This document shows positions 36,399 to 44,913 of a stretch of DNA of 64,000 nt, one piece after another. Each line of letters starts with the position of its first letter. Position 1 is the stretch's first letter. The translations under genes were made by a program, and so were the position numbers. Under the pieces are notes generated by a model. That model had not been told where the DNA came from. It made no database searches and saw only the letters and a list, made by a program, of their open reading frames with translations. Origin of the DNA: Enhygromyxa salina (lineage in GTDB: Bacteria; Myxococcota_A; Polyangia; Nannocystales; Nannocystaceae). Where the stretch lies: assembly GCF_002994635.1 (NCBI RefSeq), contig NZ_PVNL01000135.1, forward strand, positions 310,001-374,000. Reading direction: 5' to 3'.

Positions 36399-37769
36399 AT
36401 GTTCTTCCGACGTATTCGCTCCAAAGGGTTGGCCCATTACTCCTATGTGTTCGGTGACGCCGGGCAGGCGGTGGTGGTCGACCCGCGTCGTGATCTGGAC
36501 ATCTACCTGCAGGTCGCCGCGCACAATCGCGCGCAAATTACCCATATCTTCGAGACCCACAGAAATGAGGACTACATCTCCGGTGCGTTCGTGCTGTCGC
36601 AGCGGACGGGCGCGGCGGTGTATCATGGAGAGAAGCTCAATTTCGCCTATGGCCGCCCGACCAGCGAGGGCGACAGCTTTGACATCGGCGAGCTTCGCCT
36701 GAGCATCCTCGAGACACCGGGACACACCGACGAGAGCATCTCGATTGTTCTTTGCGGCCCCGACCCAGCCAAGCAGCCGCTGGCCGTGTTCACTGGCGAC
36801 ACCCTATTTTTCGGCGAGGTCGGACGCACGGACTTCTATCCCGATCGCGCGCGCGAGGTCGCCGGCCTCCTCCATGACAGCATCTTCGACAAGCTGCTGC
36901 CGCTCGGTGACGGGGTCACGCTGCACCCCGGGCACGGCCCCGGCTCGATCTGCGGCGGTGCCATCGCCGACCGCTCGTTCTCGACGCTGGGCTACGAGCG
37001 GCTCGTCAACCCGGCGCTACAGCTCGACCGCGAGGAATTCATCGCGCGCAAGCTCGCCGAGCATCACTACAGTCCGCCGTATTTCCAGGAGATGGAGCGG
37101 CGCAACCTGCAAGGCCAGCCCGGTGCAAAGTTGCCGATCCCCAAGCCGCTCTCGCCAGAGGCCTTCGCGGCCCGAATGGCCGCCGGAATGATCGCGGTCG
37201 ACGTGCGCAGCCCCGAGGCGATCATCGGCGCGATGGTCCCGGACAGCTACGGAAGCCCACACGACATGATCTCGGGCTTCGCTGGCTGGTACCTGGACTA
37301 CCAGACGCCGATCGGCTTGATCGGCGGCGACACCGAGACTCGGGCCGACGTCACCCGGCAGCTGTGGCGACTGGGTTTCGAGCAGGTCGAGGCCTATCTA
37401 CGCGGCGGCCTGCATGGCTGGGAGGTCAGCGGGCGCCGATACGAGAGTATCCCGACCCTGCATGCGGCGGATCTCAGCCACTGGATCAACACCGGGGTGC
37501 AGTTCACCTTGCTCGACGTACGTGGCATGGACGAGCTCCCGAGTGGCGTGCTGCCGGGCGCCACAAATATCTACGTGGGCGAGCTTGGGAGGCGCATCAA
37601 TGAGGTGCCGGACATCCGCCCAGTGGTCACCTTTTGCAGCACTGGCAGGCGTGCAACCATCGCAGCGACGGTGCTGAAGCGGGCCGGGTTCTCGCAGGTA
37701 ATGGTCTGTCTCGGCTCGATGCAAGCGTGCCGGGCAGTCGGCTGCCCAATCGTGGCGCCGGGTGAGTAG
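36399..37769 (+). CDS. Persulfide-dioxygenase-like MBL protein with two rhodanese domains
   Basis: This 456-residue protein has an N-terminal metallo-beta-lactamase fold of the ETHE1/persulfide dioxygenase kind with two rhodanese domains behind it. The usual HxHxDH reads H54-R-N-E-D58-Y, so three of its four positions differ from the dinuclear consensus or are changed. H54, H109 (ETPGHT) and D134 (FTGDTLF), the mono-iron ligands of ETHE1, are retained. Rhodanese 1 lacks the Cys; rhodanese 2 has it (C413 in FCSTGRRA). It likely oxidises glutathione persulfide and moves sulfane sulfur in the cytoplasm. I read the substitution as loss of a second metal site, not of activity. Confidence 0.82.
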   Translation: MFFRRIRSKGLAHYSYVFGDAGQAVVVDPRRDLDIYLQVAAHNRAQITHIFETHRNEDYISGAFVLSQRTGAAVYHGEKLNFAYGRPTSEGDSFDIGELRLSILETPGHTDESISIVLCGPDPAKQPLAVFTGDTLFFGEVGRTDFYPDRAREVAGLLHDSIFDKLLPLGDGVTLHPGHGPGSICGGAIADRSFSTLGYERLVNPALQLDREEFIARKLAEHHYSPPYFQEMERRNLQGQPGAKLPIPKPLSPEAFAARMAAGMIAVDVRSPEAIIGAMVPDSYGSPHDMISGFAGWYLDYQTPIGLIGGDTETRADVTRQLWRLGFEQVEAYLRGGLHGWEVSGRRYESIPTLHAADLSHWINTGVQFTLLDVRGMDELPSGVLPGATNIYVGELGRRINEVPDIRPVVTFCSTGRRATIAATVLKRAGFSQVMVCLGSMQACRAVGCPIVAPGE

Positions 37770-38235
37770 CCGCGCGTTTAATCGCTGGCCGTGAGAACTG
37801 GGGCACAGCCCAGCGCGGGCTCCGTGACCAGCGTCGCAGGCTCAGGGTCGTCGCATTTGATGTGTAAGGATACGCGACCCCCTGTAGGCTAGTGAAGGTG
37901 ATTGACGCCGGTCGGGCTCGAGGCCGACCCGTCACTGGGGGGCGATAGCGCGCTGTCGTACAAATCACCGATTCGGGCCCAGTGTCACCGGGTGCACGGT
38001 GGTGAGTACGTGACAGGCACTACGCTAGTTTGTGTCGCAACGACCGAGCCTGGCCCGCTTCGCGCGAATATGGTGTTTCCAAGTCGCTTCAAGACGGCGC
38101 ATCTGTCGCGGCCGCTCGAGGTCGGCCGGCGCTTGCATGTACCAGCGCAATTTGCTCTGATGCATCGTGCCTATGGCTCGTTGTTAATTTGCACGCCACG
38201 TCGCCGGACAATTGATCTTGATCGACACAATATAC
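37770..38235. other. 466-bp gap without a clear gene
   Basis: The region has no coding frame with recognisable features. Its last 80 bases, before the lipoprotein at 38236, are somewhat richer in A and T (for example GCTCGTTGTTAATTTG), where a promoter is expected. I see no strong -35/-10 pair and no hairpin with a T-run. Confidence 0.5.
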
Positions 38236-39912
38236 ATGAAGGATCCGGCCCATCGGCCGGTCATCTCAACTGCGATTGCAACGTGGGTGGCCGCGATCGC
38301 GCTCCTGGCCGGGGCCTGCAGCTCGGAGGCGAGTGAGCCAAAGCCAACGGCAGTCGCGAGCTCGAGCGCAGCGCAACCCCTCGACCTCGACAATGCTGGC
38401 TTTCGCGACGGCGTGATCGCCTTCGTTCGCCAGGTCGCCGCAGGTAACCCGTACGTACCTTGCACGCTACCCTCGATCACGACACCGCTGCACGTCGTGG
38501 TCTCCATGCATGCCGCAGGCCAGCTCGTCGGTCGGGCGATCTCCACGCAGGACGATCTGTGCGAAGCGCTGACCCAGGCCACGCGACAGGCCGTCGCGGC
38601 GGCGGGCTTGGCCCCCGAACGCGTCGCGCAGGCCCGCTTCGCCGTAGAACTCACCCACCATAAATATGGGATCATCGAGTACGAAGGAGAAGGCCTGGAA
38701 TTGGTCGGTGGCCAGGTGCCCGTGCGGGTGTTCGACAAGGCCATGCTGCGCCAGCGCATCGACGCGGGCAAGGCGTATCTCCTGCGAGTGATGGATCCCC
38801 ACCTCGGGGGTGTGCACAAATACTACTACGCGCCCACCGATACCTTCGACGATCGGCTACACACGATCTACACCGCGTCGACCATCTATACTTTACTCGC
38901 GCTGTATGAACACGATCATGACGAGACCCTGCGCGAGCCGATTGATCGCGCCGCCGGGTTCTTGCTGTCCATGCAGCGTGTCGCGCCGGGCCAGCCGGGG
39001 CACGGCGGGTTCTCCTACTCGATGGACCGCACACGGCGGCAGCCAGAGCCGCGCTTCGTCGTTGGCACCACCTCCAAGACCATCTTCACGCTGATCGAGC
39101 TGCACAAATTGACCGGAGACCAGGCGTACCTCGACGCCGCCCGGTTGGGTGCGGACTGGCTGATGACCATGCAGGGCCTCGACGGGCGGGTGTCGGCAGA
39201 GCTGCACCTGACCGCAGACGGGACCTGGAAGGTGATCGAGAAGGAGTCCTTGTTGTACACCGGCCAGGTGCTCTCGGCGCTGTCGCGCCTGTACGAGGCC
39301 ACGGCCGACCATCGCTACCTCGAAGCTGCTTCGCGTACGGCCGCGTATCTCAGCGCCAAGGTCGAGGCCAAAGGGTGCTACCTCGGCGACGACTTTCGCC
39401 CGGCCAACCCGATCTCGAGTTCGTGGACGATCCTCTCCTTGTTCGACTTTGCCCGCGCCAGCGACGATCCAGCGCTTCGCGCAAACGTGTATGCGTGCGC
39501 CGACGATCTCCTCAAACGCCAGATCAATGAGCCCACCGACGTCTACCGCCACGGCCGCTGGTCCGCCTCGCTGTCGAGCAGCGGCAACGGTTGGCTGGCC
39601 GAGGTCCTGTCCGAGCTCTACCTCGACTGCCCGGACACTGATCCCGACAAGTGCGGTCGGTACCGGAGCGCCGTCGTCATGCTGTTTCGACTGCTGATGC
39701 AGCACACCTACACCCCGGAGAACTCGTTCGTAATTCAAAATCCAGAGATGGCCAACGGTGGCCTGTTCTGGAATGCGCTCGAACGCTACGTCCGCACGGA
39801 CTCGGTCTGCCACGCCATGAACGCCTATGTGTTCATGATCGACCACGTCCCAGACGGTGTGCTCGTCGAGCTGCCCGAGCCCCCTTTCGACGCTTTGCTC
39901 CATTCACGATAG
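38236..39912 (+). CDS. Lipoprotein with six-hairpin (alpha/alpha) toroid-like domain
   Basis: This 558-residue lipoprotein has a signal and lipobox (ALLAGAC, Cys28). Residues about 45-150 form an unassigned domain (FRDGVIAFVRQVAAGNPYV). The rest is a run of helical hairpins such as HTIYTASTIYTLLALYEHDHD, TTSKTIFTLIELHKLTGDQAYLDAA and GQVLSALSRLYEATADHRYLEAA, the (alpha/alpha)6 pattern of six-hairpin glycosidases and related folds. An ATG at 38236 fits the signal better than the TTG at 38212. It is followed 10 bp later by the propeller gene. Substrate and activity are unknown. Confidence 0.75.
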   Translation: MKDPAHRPVISTAIATWVAAIALLAGACSSEASEPKPTAVASSSAAQPLDLDNAGFRDGVIAFVRQVAAGNPYVPCTLPSITTPLHVVVSMHAAGQLVGRAISTQDDLCEALTQATRQAVAAAGLAPERVAQARFAVELTHHKYGIIEYEGEGLELVGGQVPVRVFDKAMLRQRIDAGKAYLLRVMDPHLGGVHKYYYAPTDTFDDRLHTIYTASTIYTLLALYEHDHDETLREPIDRAAGFLLSMQRVAPGQPGHGGFSYSMDRTRRQPEPRFVVGTTSKTIFTLIELHKLTGDQAYLDAARLGADWLMTMQGLDGRVSAELHLTADGTWKVIEKESLLYTGQVLSALSRLYEATADHRYLEAASRTAAYLSAKVEAKGCYLGDDFRPANPISSSWTILSLFDFARASDDPALRANVYACADDLLKRQINEPTDVYRHGRWSASLSSSGNGWLAEVLSELYLDCPDTDPDKCGRYRSAVVMLFRLLMQHTYTPENSFVIQNPEMANGGLFWNALERYVRTDSVCHAMNAYVFMIDHVPDGVLVELPEPPFDALLHSR

Positions 39913-39922
39913 GACACTGGTG

Positions 39923-42040
39923 ATGAAGATCATACGACCCATCAAACTAGCAATTCTGACAATCATGGTTATGCCGCTTTTCAGCTGCGGCTTGTTCGAC
40001 GAGGAGGAGGAAGACCCGTACGAAGACGTCGACGTCGGACCCTCCGAGCTCATCCCCGCCGCCTCGTGTGAGGACGTCGAGGTCAAGCTCAAGCTCAGGC
40101 TCGTGGAGGCGATGGACCAGCGCCTGGAGCTGAGCATAAATCGCGCCGTGATGGCGGCCACCTACACCTGCGAGGACTATTGGGCAGAGGAAGAGGAAGA
40201 GGAGGAAGAGGAAGAGGAAGAAGAGGAAGCCAGCGAATACTCGGAGACCAACGTTCAGGAACAGGACGTCGATGAGGCAGACTTTGTCAAGAATGACGGC
40301 GGGTACCTGTACGTGCTCGCCGATGGTCGGTTCCAGGTGCTGGACGCCTGGCCGGCGGAGCAGGCCCACGCGCTCTCGTCGTTTCCGATCGAGGGCACGC
40401 CGCGGCGGATGTACGTGCACGCGGACACGGCCGTCGTCTACTCCTCGATCGACGGCTACTGGCCCAACGGCCTCGACTCGCAGTGTACGTACGGCTACGA
40501 CTGCGACTTCACCGGGGACGGGGCTCCCCTGCGGATCACGATCCTGGACATCAGCGATCGCGCAAACCCTGTGCTCACACGCGAGCTGGTGTTCGACGGC
40601 GCGTACTTGAACTCTCGGCGCGTCGGCATGGATGTTCACACTGCCGTGGCGTTCCCCGAGTTCAACGTCGAGGGCTTGTCCTACTGGCCGCAGGGGCTGC
40701 CAAACACGCCTTGCGGGCTGGAGGATCAGGGCTTCACGGTGGCTCAGGTGTATGAGTTGTTCGAGGAGCTGCGGGCCGCCAACCTGGAGACGATCGAGGA
40801 GACGGACGTGACCGAACTCCTGCCCTCGGTCCGCGACACGCTGTTTGACGGTGAAGGGAACGTGACTCAGTCAACCGAGGGCCCGCTGTCGGCCTGCGAA
40901 GGGATCTACCTTCCGCAGACCAACGACGCCTTCGGTTTCTTGTCGCTGGTGTCGTTCGAGATCGGCGAAGAGGACCCCGTGGCCGCGAGCACGATCATCA
41001 GCCGCCCCGGTGCTGTATACGGCACGGCGAACTCGCTGTATCTCGCAGTCCGAAATCGGCGGGACCCGAACGACCAGTCCTGGTTCCCAGAGCTCGCGGA
41101 GGAGGACAAAGAGGCCACCGTCGTGCATAAGTTCGCGCTAAACCCCGGCGGCGCGGCGGCGGACTACACAGCCAGCGGCGTGGTCAAGGGCCGCGTCCTC
41201 AATCAGTTTGCGATGGACGAGCACGAGGGCGTGTTCCGTATTGCGACAACCCACGGGCGCGTCCCGCAACCAGACGTGCACAGCACGATCACGATGATGG
41301 GCCAGGTCGGCCCGCAGATGCTCGAGCTGGGCCGGATCGATCACCTCGCCCCAACCGAGGACATTCGCTCCGTACGCTTCACCGACGACGTGGGCTACGT
41401 GGTGACGTTCAAGAAGACCGACCCCCTGTTTGTGCTCGACATCGTCGACCCGGTCGCGCCGAGCGTGCTGGGTGAGCTCAAGATCCCGGGGTTCTCGACT
41501 TACATGCACCCCATGGACCCGGGGCACCTCCTGACCATGGGCTACGACGCCGACGATCAGGGCAGCTTCGCATGGTTCCAGGGGATCCAGCTCCAGGTCA
41601 TCGACACGACCGATCTGGAGAACCCTGCGTTGTTGCACAAAGAGGTGATCGGCACCCGCGGCTCGACCTCGGACGCGGCTACGAATCACTTGGCATTCAC
41701 CTACTTCAAGGCCCGCGACCTGCTCGCCGTGCCCATGACCGTCTGCGACGAGGGCGGCGGCGGACAGTACGGAGACCAAATGACCTTCAGCGGGCTCATG
41801 GTCTATCGCGTGACCGTCGACGACGGGTTCGTCCTGCTTGGCGGGGTCAAGCACGCAGAGCCCGACCTGCCGAACACCTGGAGTAGCTGGTGTAACAACT
41901 GGTGGACCAAGACCAACTCCAGGGTCAAGCGCTCCGTGTTCATGGAGGACTGGGTGTTCTCGATCGCCCGGGATCTGGTCAACGTCGCGCACATCGCCGA
42001 CCTCGATCATCCGGTCGCGAGTATCCCGCTCGAGGACTGA
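39923..42040 (+). CDS. Secreted beta-propeller lipoprotein (PF09826-type)
   Basis: This 705-residue lipoprotein has a signal and lipobox (MPLFSC, Cys22). After an acidic Glu run (residues about 90-105) comes TNVQEQDVDEADFVKNDGGY, the signature start of the C-terminal beta-propeller family PF09826. Later blades include ITILDISDRANPVLTREL and FVLDIVDPVAPSVLGELKIPG. It is most likely on the outer face of the envelope. The poly-Glu stretch is coded by GAA/GAG triplets, so its length may vary in frame. It is transcribed with the six-hairpin lipoprotein upstream. Confidence 0.85.
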   Translation: MKIIRPIKLAILTIMVMPLFSCGLFDEEEEDPYEDVDVGPSELIPAASCEDVEVKLKLRLVEAMDQRLELSINRAVMAATYTCEDYWAEEEEEEEEEEEEEEASEYSETNVQEQDVDEADFVKNDGGYLYVLADGRFQVLDAWPAEQAHALSSFPIEGTPRRMYVHADTAVVYSSIDGYWPNGLDSQCTYGYDCDFTGDGAPLRITILDISDRANPVLTRELVFDGAYLNSRRVGMDVHTAVAFPEFNVEGLSYWPQGLPNTPCGLEDQGFTVAQVYELFEELRAANLETIEETDVTELLPSVRDTLFDGEGNVTQSTEGPLSACEGIYLPQTNDAFGFLSLVSFEIGEEDPVAASTIISRPGAVYGTANSLYLAVRNRRDPNDQSWFPELAEEDKEATVVHKFALNPGGAAADYTASGVVKGRVLNQFAMDEHEGVFRIATTHGRVPQPDVHSTITMMGQVGPQMLELGRIDHLAPTEDIRSVRFTDDVGYVVTFKKTDPLFVLDIVDPVAPSVLGELKIPGFSTYMHPMDPGHLLTMGYDADDQGSFAWFQGIQLQVIDTTDLENPALLHKEVIGTRGSTSDAATNHLAFTYFKARDLLAVPMTVCDEGGGGQYGDQMTFSGLMVYRVTVDDGFVLLGGVKHAEPDLPNTWSSWCNNWWTKTNSRVKRSVFMEDWVFSIARDLVNVAHIADLDHPVASIPLED

Positions 42041-42100
42041 GTGGCCTGACCACAACGACGCCAGGCTGACGACCAGGCGCGCCGCCCAGGTCCTCGACGC

Positions 42101-42144
42101 CGAGGATCGGCCGAGGATCTGCCGAGGATCTGCCGAGGATCTGG
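42101..42144. repeat. Four tandem 11-bp repeats between converging genes
   Basis: Four CGAGGATCTGC-like units (CGAGGATCGGC, CGAGGATCTGC twice, CGAGGATCTGG) lie in the 125-bp gap between the propeller lipoprotein and the VWA lipoprotein. The period is close to one DNA helical turn. A role is unknown; it may be a slipped repeat. Confidence 0.75.
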
Positions 42145-42165
42145 GCGGCTTCGCGTTGCTGACCG

Positions 42166-43509
42166 TCAGAACTGAGCGACGATCTTCTGCGCCACCTCCG
42201 ACATCGGGGATGCGTAGTTCGAGTCGCAGATCGAGTACAGGCTCCCCGGGCTGAAGGTGTCGCTGACCTCGCGCATGCGCACGGGCGGGACCGCCTGGGT
42301 CGGAGACCCTGGATCATTGGGGTTGGCGGCCTCGCAGCCGGGCCCGATCCCGAAGGTGTATTGGAATTGTGGCTCCGTCCCGCCGACGTCGGCGTAGAAG
42401 GGCGTACCGTCGCTCTGCACCCCGCCGATCACCGCGACCACGATCTCTCGATTGGGATCCAGCGCCTGCTTGACTTGCTGGAATCCGTCGAGCAGGCCGA
42501 TGTAGCGACTCAGCGGGTGCAGGACTGCGTTCGCATCAGAGACGCCCTCCTGGCCATTGACGTCTTTGTTGATCGGGTCGCACGAGGTGTAGTTACTGGG
42601 GTCACCGGTGCAGCGCACGCCCGCGTTCCAGCACACCGCCGAGGTCGGGAACGAATCCGTGGGGTCGGACCAGAACACCTTGTTGCCGTCCTGCTCGAAG
42701 ATCTCTGCGAAGGACGTGTTGTAGGAACAGTCGGCCTCGTCGGTGAGGAACACGACGGCGAGCACCGCGTCGGGGCGCGTGAAGCCATAGCTGGCTTCAT
42801 CGGCGCTCTGGGCTCGGATCAACGCCAAGTACATGGACTCGAGCTGTGACTCGAAGCCGCAGCCGTTGATGCCTTGCGGCAAGAAGCAGCGCAGCGCCTC
42901 CGCGACGTTGGTGCCCGGCGGGAGATTGGTCTGACCGTCGATGCTCTGGACCCACGGGCGCGGGGACGCGACCGGGTCGACATCTGTGGTCGTTGGCTGG
43001 ATCTGGAGCTCGGTGTTGTCCAGCAAGCAGATGTCGTTGCAGGCGATATCCCCGACATCGACCTCCCCGTTGTTGAACACGAAGTCGCCGAGGCGGGACT
43101 TGCACGAGCTCAGGACCAGGTTGCCGGCCTCGGGCGTGGTCGTTCCGGAGGGACACCATGGGTTGCCGCTGTCGGTGGTGGTGACGCCGATCCGGTAGTC
43201 GGCGTCTGCCGCCTCGAGCTCGGCGATGAGCACGTCCGCCGCGAGCGCGAGCGAAATCTGCTCCTCGCCCATGCTCCCGGAGTTGTCGACCACGAACAAG
43301 ACGTCGACGCTGCGGGTGGGCGCGGCGGTGGTGGTGCCTGTGCCCCCGTCGCTGTCACCGGTGTCGCCGTCGCCATCACCGAAGTCGCCGTCGCCAATGG
43401 TCGGGCCCAAGCTGGTGGTGCCATCCCCGTAGAAGCCAGTGCCGCAGCCTACGACGGAGGCGGCGAGCAGGAACGACGTCAAACAGCGAGACCAAGCTGA
43501 TGCGAGCAT
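42166..43509 (-). CDS. VWA-domain lipoprotein
   Basis: This 447-residue lipoprotein has a lipobox (ASVVGC, Cys22) and a Gly/Asp/Thr linker with GDGDGD. The von Willebrand factor A-like domain carries the metal site D75-x-S77-x-S79 in VVDNSGSMG and a later acidic FLTDEADCSYN. Multiple cysteines in the mature part suggest disulfides and an extracytoplasmic location. VWA domains bind ligands or mediate protein assembly through a metal ion. No neighbouring partner with a MoxR-type ATPase is seen, so the role is undefined. Confidence 0.83.
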   Translation of the reverse strand: MLASAWSRCLTSFLLAASVVGCGTGFYGDGTTSLGPTIGDGDFGDGDGDTGDSDGGTGTTTAAPTRSVDVLFVVDNSGSMGEEQISLALAADVLIAELEAADADYRIGVTTTDSGNPWCPSGTTTPEAGNLVLSSCKSRLGDFVFNNGEVDVGDIACNDICLLDNTELQIQPTTTDVDPVASPRPWVQSIDGQTNLPPGTNVAEALRCFLPQGINGCGFESQLESMYLALIRAQSADEASYGFTRPDAVLAVVFLTDEADCSYNTSFAEIFEQDGNKVFWSDPTDSFPTSAVCWNAGVRCTGDPSNYTSCDPINKDVNGQEGVSDANAVLHPLSRYIGLLDGFQQVKQALDPNREIVVAVIGGVQSDGTPFYADVGGTEPQFQYTFGIGPGCEAANPNDPGSPTQAVPPVRMREVSDTFSPGSLYSICDSNYASPMSEVAQKIVAQF

Positions 43510-43582
43510 GACGCAGTATCCGCGCGAGCTGGCGGTGGGTCAACGGTGCTCCGTCGACGCGGTGCAGCGCCAGCAAGAATGA

Positions 43583-43649
43583 CTCCTGACATGACGCTGT
43601 CAGCAGCGCGAGCGCGGCCCGGTCGCTCCTGACACCAGGCTGTCAGGAG
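43583..43649 (+). promoter_or_regulatory. Pair of 24-bp palindromes upstream of the VOC gene
   Basis: Copy 2 (43626-43649) is a perfect palindrome, CTCCTGACA-CCAGGC-TGTCAGGAG. Copy 1 (43583-43606) reads CTCCTGACA-TGACGC-TGTCAGCAG and differs by one base in the right arm. Their centres are 43 bp apart, about four helical turns, and the second ends 20 bp before the VOC start codon. This fits a dimeric repressor operator in two copies, also close to the divergent VWA gene start. Confidence 0.6.
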
Positions 43650-43669
43650 TGCTCACGTAGGTTGTCGCC

Positions 43670-44038
43670 ATGACCACGAAGCTTCAGAACCCCACCAAGC
43701 TGCTGCCCCTGTTCATCACCACCAAGCTTGGCGAGACCAAGGCGTTCTATGTCGACAAGCTGGGCTGGACGGCCACCCGCGACACGCCGGAGTACCTGCA
43801 GGTACGCAGCGACGACCGCGAAGGACCCGAGATCAGCTTCATGACACCAGACGCCGGGCCAGACCCGCTGCCGAGCTTCGAGGGCCGCGGCGTGATCGAC
43901 AGTGTGCCGGTCGTGAACTCTGACGAGCACTACGCGAGTGTCCAAGCCCGCGCAGTAGCGCCAGCGTCCGATCCTTCGCTCAAGCCGTGGGGCTGGCGCA
44001 GCTACGCCGTCGCCCCGTCTGCCCACGCGCCAGCGTGA
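43670..44038 (+). CDS. VOC (glyoxalase-fold) family protein, short C-terminus
   Basis: This 122-residue protein of the vicinal oxygen chelate fold begins with LLPLFITTKLGETKAFYVDKLGWTATRDT and later has KPWGWRSYAV, a normal late strand. The family usually continues with a metal-binding Glu in a DPxGxxxEF segment. Here the chain ends in APSAHAPA and stops, so the last strand and Glu are missing. It could be non-catalytic, binding, or a truncated gene. The paired palindrome just upstream suggests specific regulation. Confidence 0.7.
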   Translation: MTTKLQNPTKLLPLFITTKLGETKAFYVDKLGWTATRDTPEYLQVRSDDREGPEISFMTPDAGPDPLPSFEGRGVIDSVPVVNSDEHYASVQARAVAPASDPSLKPWGWRSYAVAPSAHAPA

Positions 44039-44060
44039 CCTCGGCTATGGTCGGCGCGCC

Positions 44061-44534
44061 ATGAGTCAAGGCGTTGCGTATCCCGCTTGGGGTCACGTCG
44101 ACGAGCTATGGCGGCCGGCATTTCGGTGGATGGTGCGACAGCTGGACGCGCGAGGGCTCGGGACCGCGAGCGGTACGCCCCCGGTCTGGGCCTGGCATTC
44201 ATGCGGGGCCTGGAACTGTCCGCCCGAGCGCGAAGACCTCGACATGCTGCTCGGTGGCGAGGCCCAACCCCATCTGCGCCTGGTGATGGTGAACCTCGAG
44301 GTCCCGGATGGGGACTGTCTGCTCAGCTACTACGGGCCGTGGTGTGACGTCATCCATCACAGCGTGACTCATGATGGCGAGATGCCGGGAACACGAGGAT
44401 TGTGGTACGAGACAGGTCACATCCCAGAGCCGTGGCGCGAGCAGGGCAATGATCGAGATATTCAGGCGTGTCTCTCGCGCCTCGAGCGTCGTCACATTCT
44501 CGGCGTCGACGATCTCTATCACCCGAGGACCTAG
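44061..44534 (+). CDS. DUF3841-like hypothetical protein
   Basis: This 157-residue soluble protein has the segment FRWMVRQLDARGLGTASGTP followed by VWAWHSCGAWN and then LVMVNLEVPDGDCLLSYYGPW. This resembles DUF3841 proteins (PVWAWxxW and a strand with DxxxLxSxxxxW). No function is known for that family. It begins 22 bp after the VOC stop on the same strand, so both may be co-transcribed. The start ATG is the first in frame. Confidence 0.6.
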   Translation: MSQGVAYPAWGHVDELWRPAFRWMVRQLDARGLGTASGTPPVWAWHSCGAWNCPPEREDLDMLLGGEAQPHLRLVMVNLEVPDGDCLLSYYGPWCDVIHHSVTHDGEMPGTRGLWYETGHIPEPWREQGNDRDIQACLSRLERRHILGVDDLYHPRT

Positions 44535-44576
44535 ACCGGATCCCGCGGGAGGTAGCATCACTCGACCAGATAGCCG

Positions 44577-44855
44577 CTACAGCGGGCAAGAGTGCTGCTC
44601 GTCGTCTGCGATCTTCCACCAACCCGACATTTGGGATGCCTTGTAGATGTCGTACATCTTGGGCTGCTGACCGCCACTGGGAGTACCCGAATATTGGTAG
44701 ACCGCCTTGTACGCGTAGCCTCCCGAGTTCCAGTACTGGGTACCGTTACCACAGTACGAAGAATAGGCCGCGCTTGCCTCGTTGAGGCCGGCAAGTCCTA
44801 CCCCGCCCATGATGGCGAGCGCGAGAGCGAACTTCTTGACTCGTGATATCGACAT
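44577..44855 (-). CDS. Small secreted protein
   Basis: This 92-residue protein has a clear signal peptide (VKKFALALAIMGGVGLAGL, cleavage near EASAA). The mature part, about 64 residues, is rich in Tyr, Gly and Ser, with two Cys (YCGNGTQ and HSCPL) that could pair. It has no known family. Its small size, signal and single possible disulfide suggest an extracellular or periplasmic role. The function is unknown. Confidence 0.7.
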   Translation of the reverse strand: MSISRVKKFALALAIMGGVGLAGLNEASAAYSSYCGNGTQYWNSGGYAYKAVYQYSGTPSGGQQPKMYDIYKASQMSGWWKIADDEQHSCPL

Positions 44856-44913
44856 GCCCGAGAGCTAGCACCGAACATCCCAGCATCAAAGAAAGCTTCG
44901 AAGCGCGACGCAA

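Noticed and set aside
38030..38336. Short plus-strand frames in the 37770-38235 gap
   Set aside because: Their composition is random-looking, and one overlaps the signal peptide region of the lipoprotein at 38236 in another frame.
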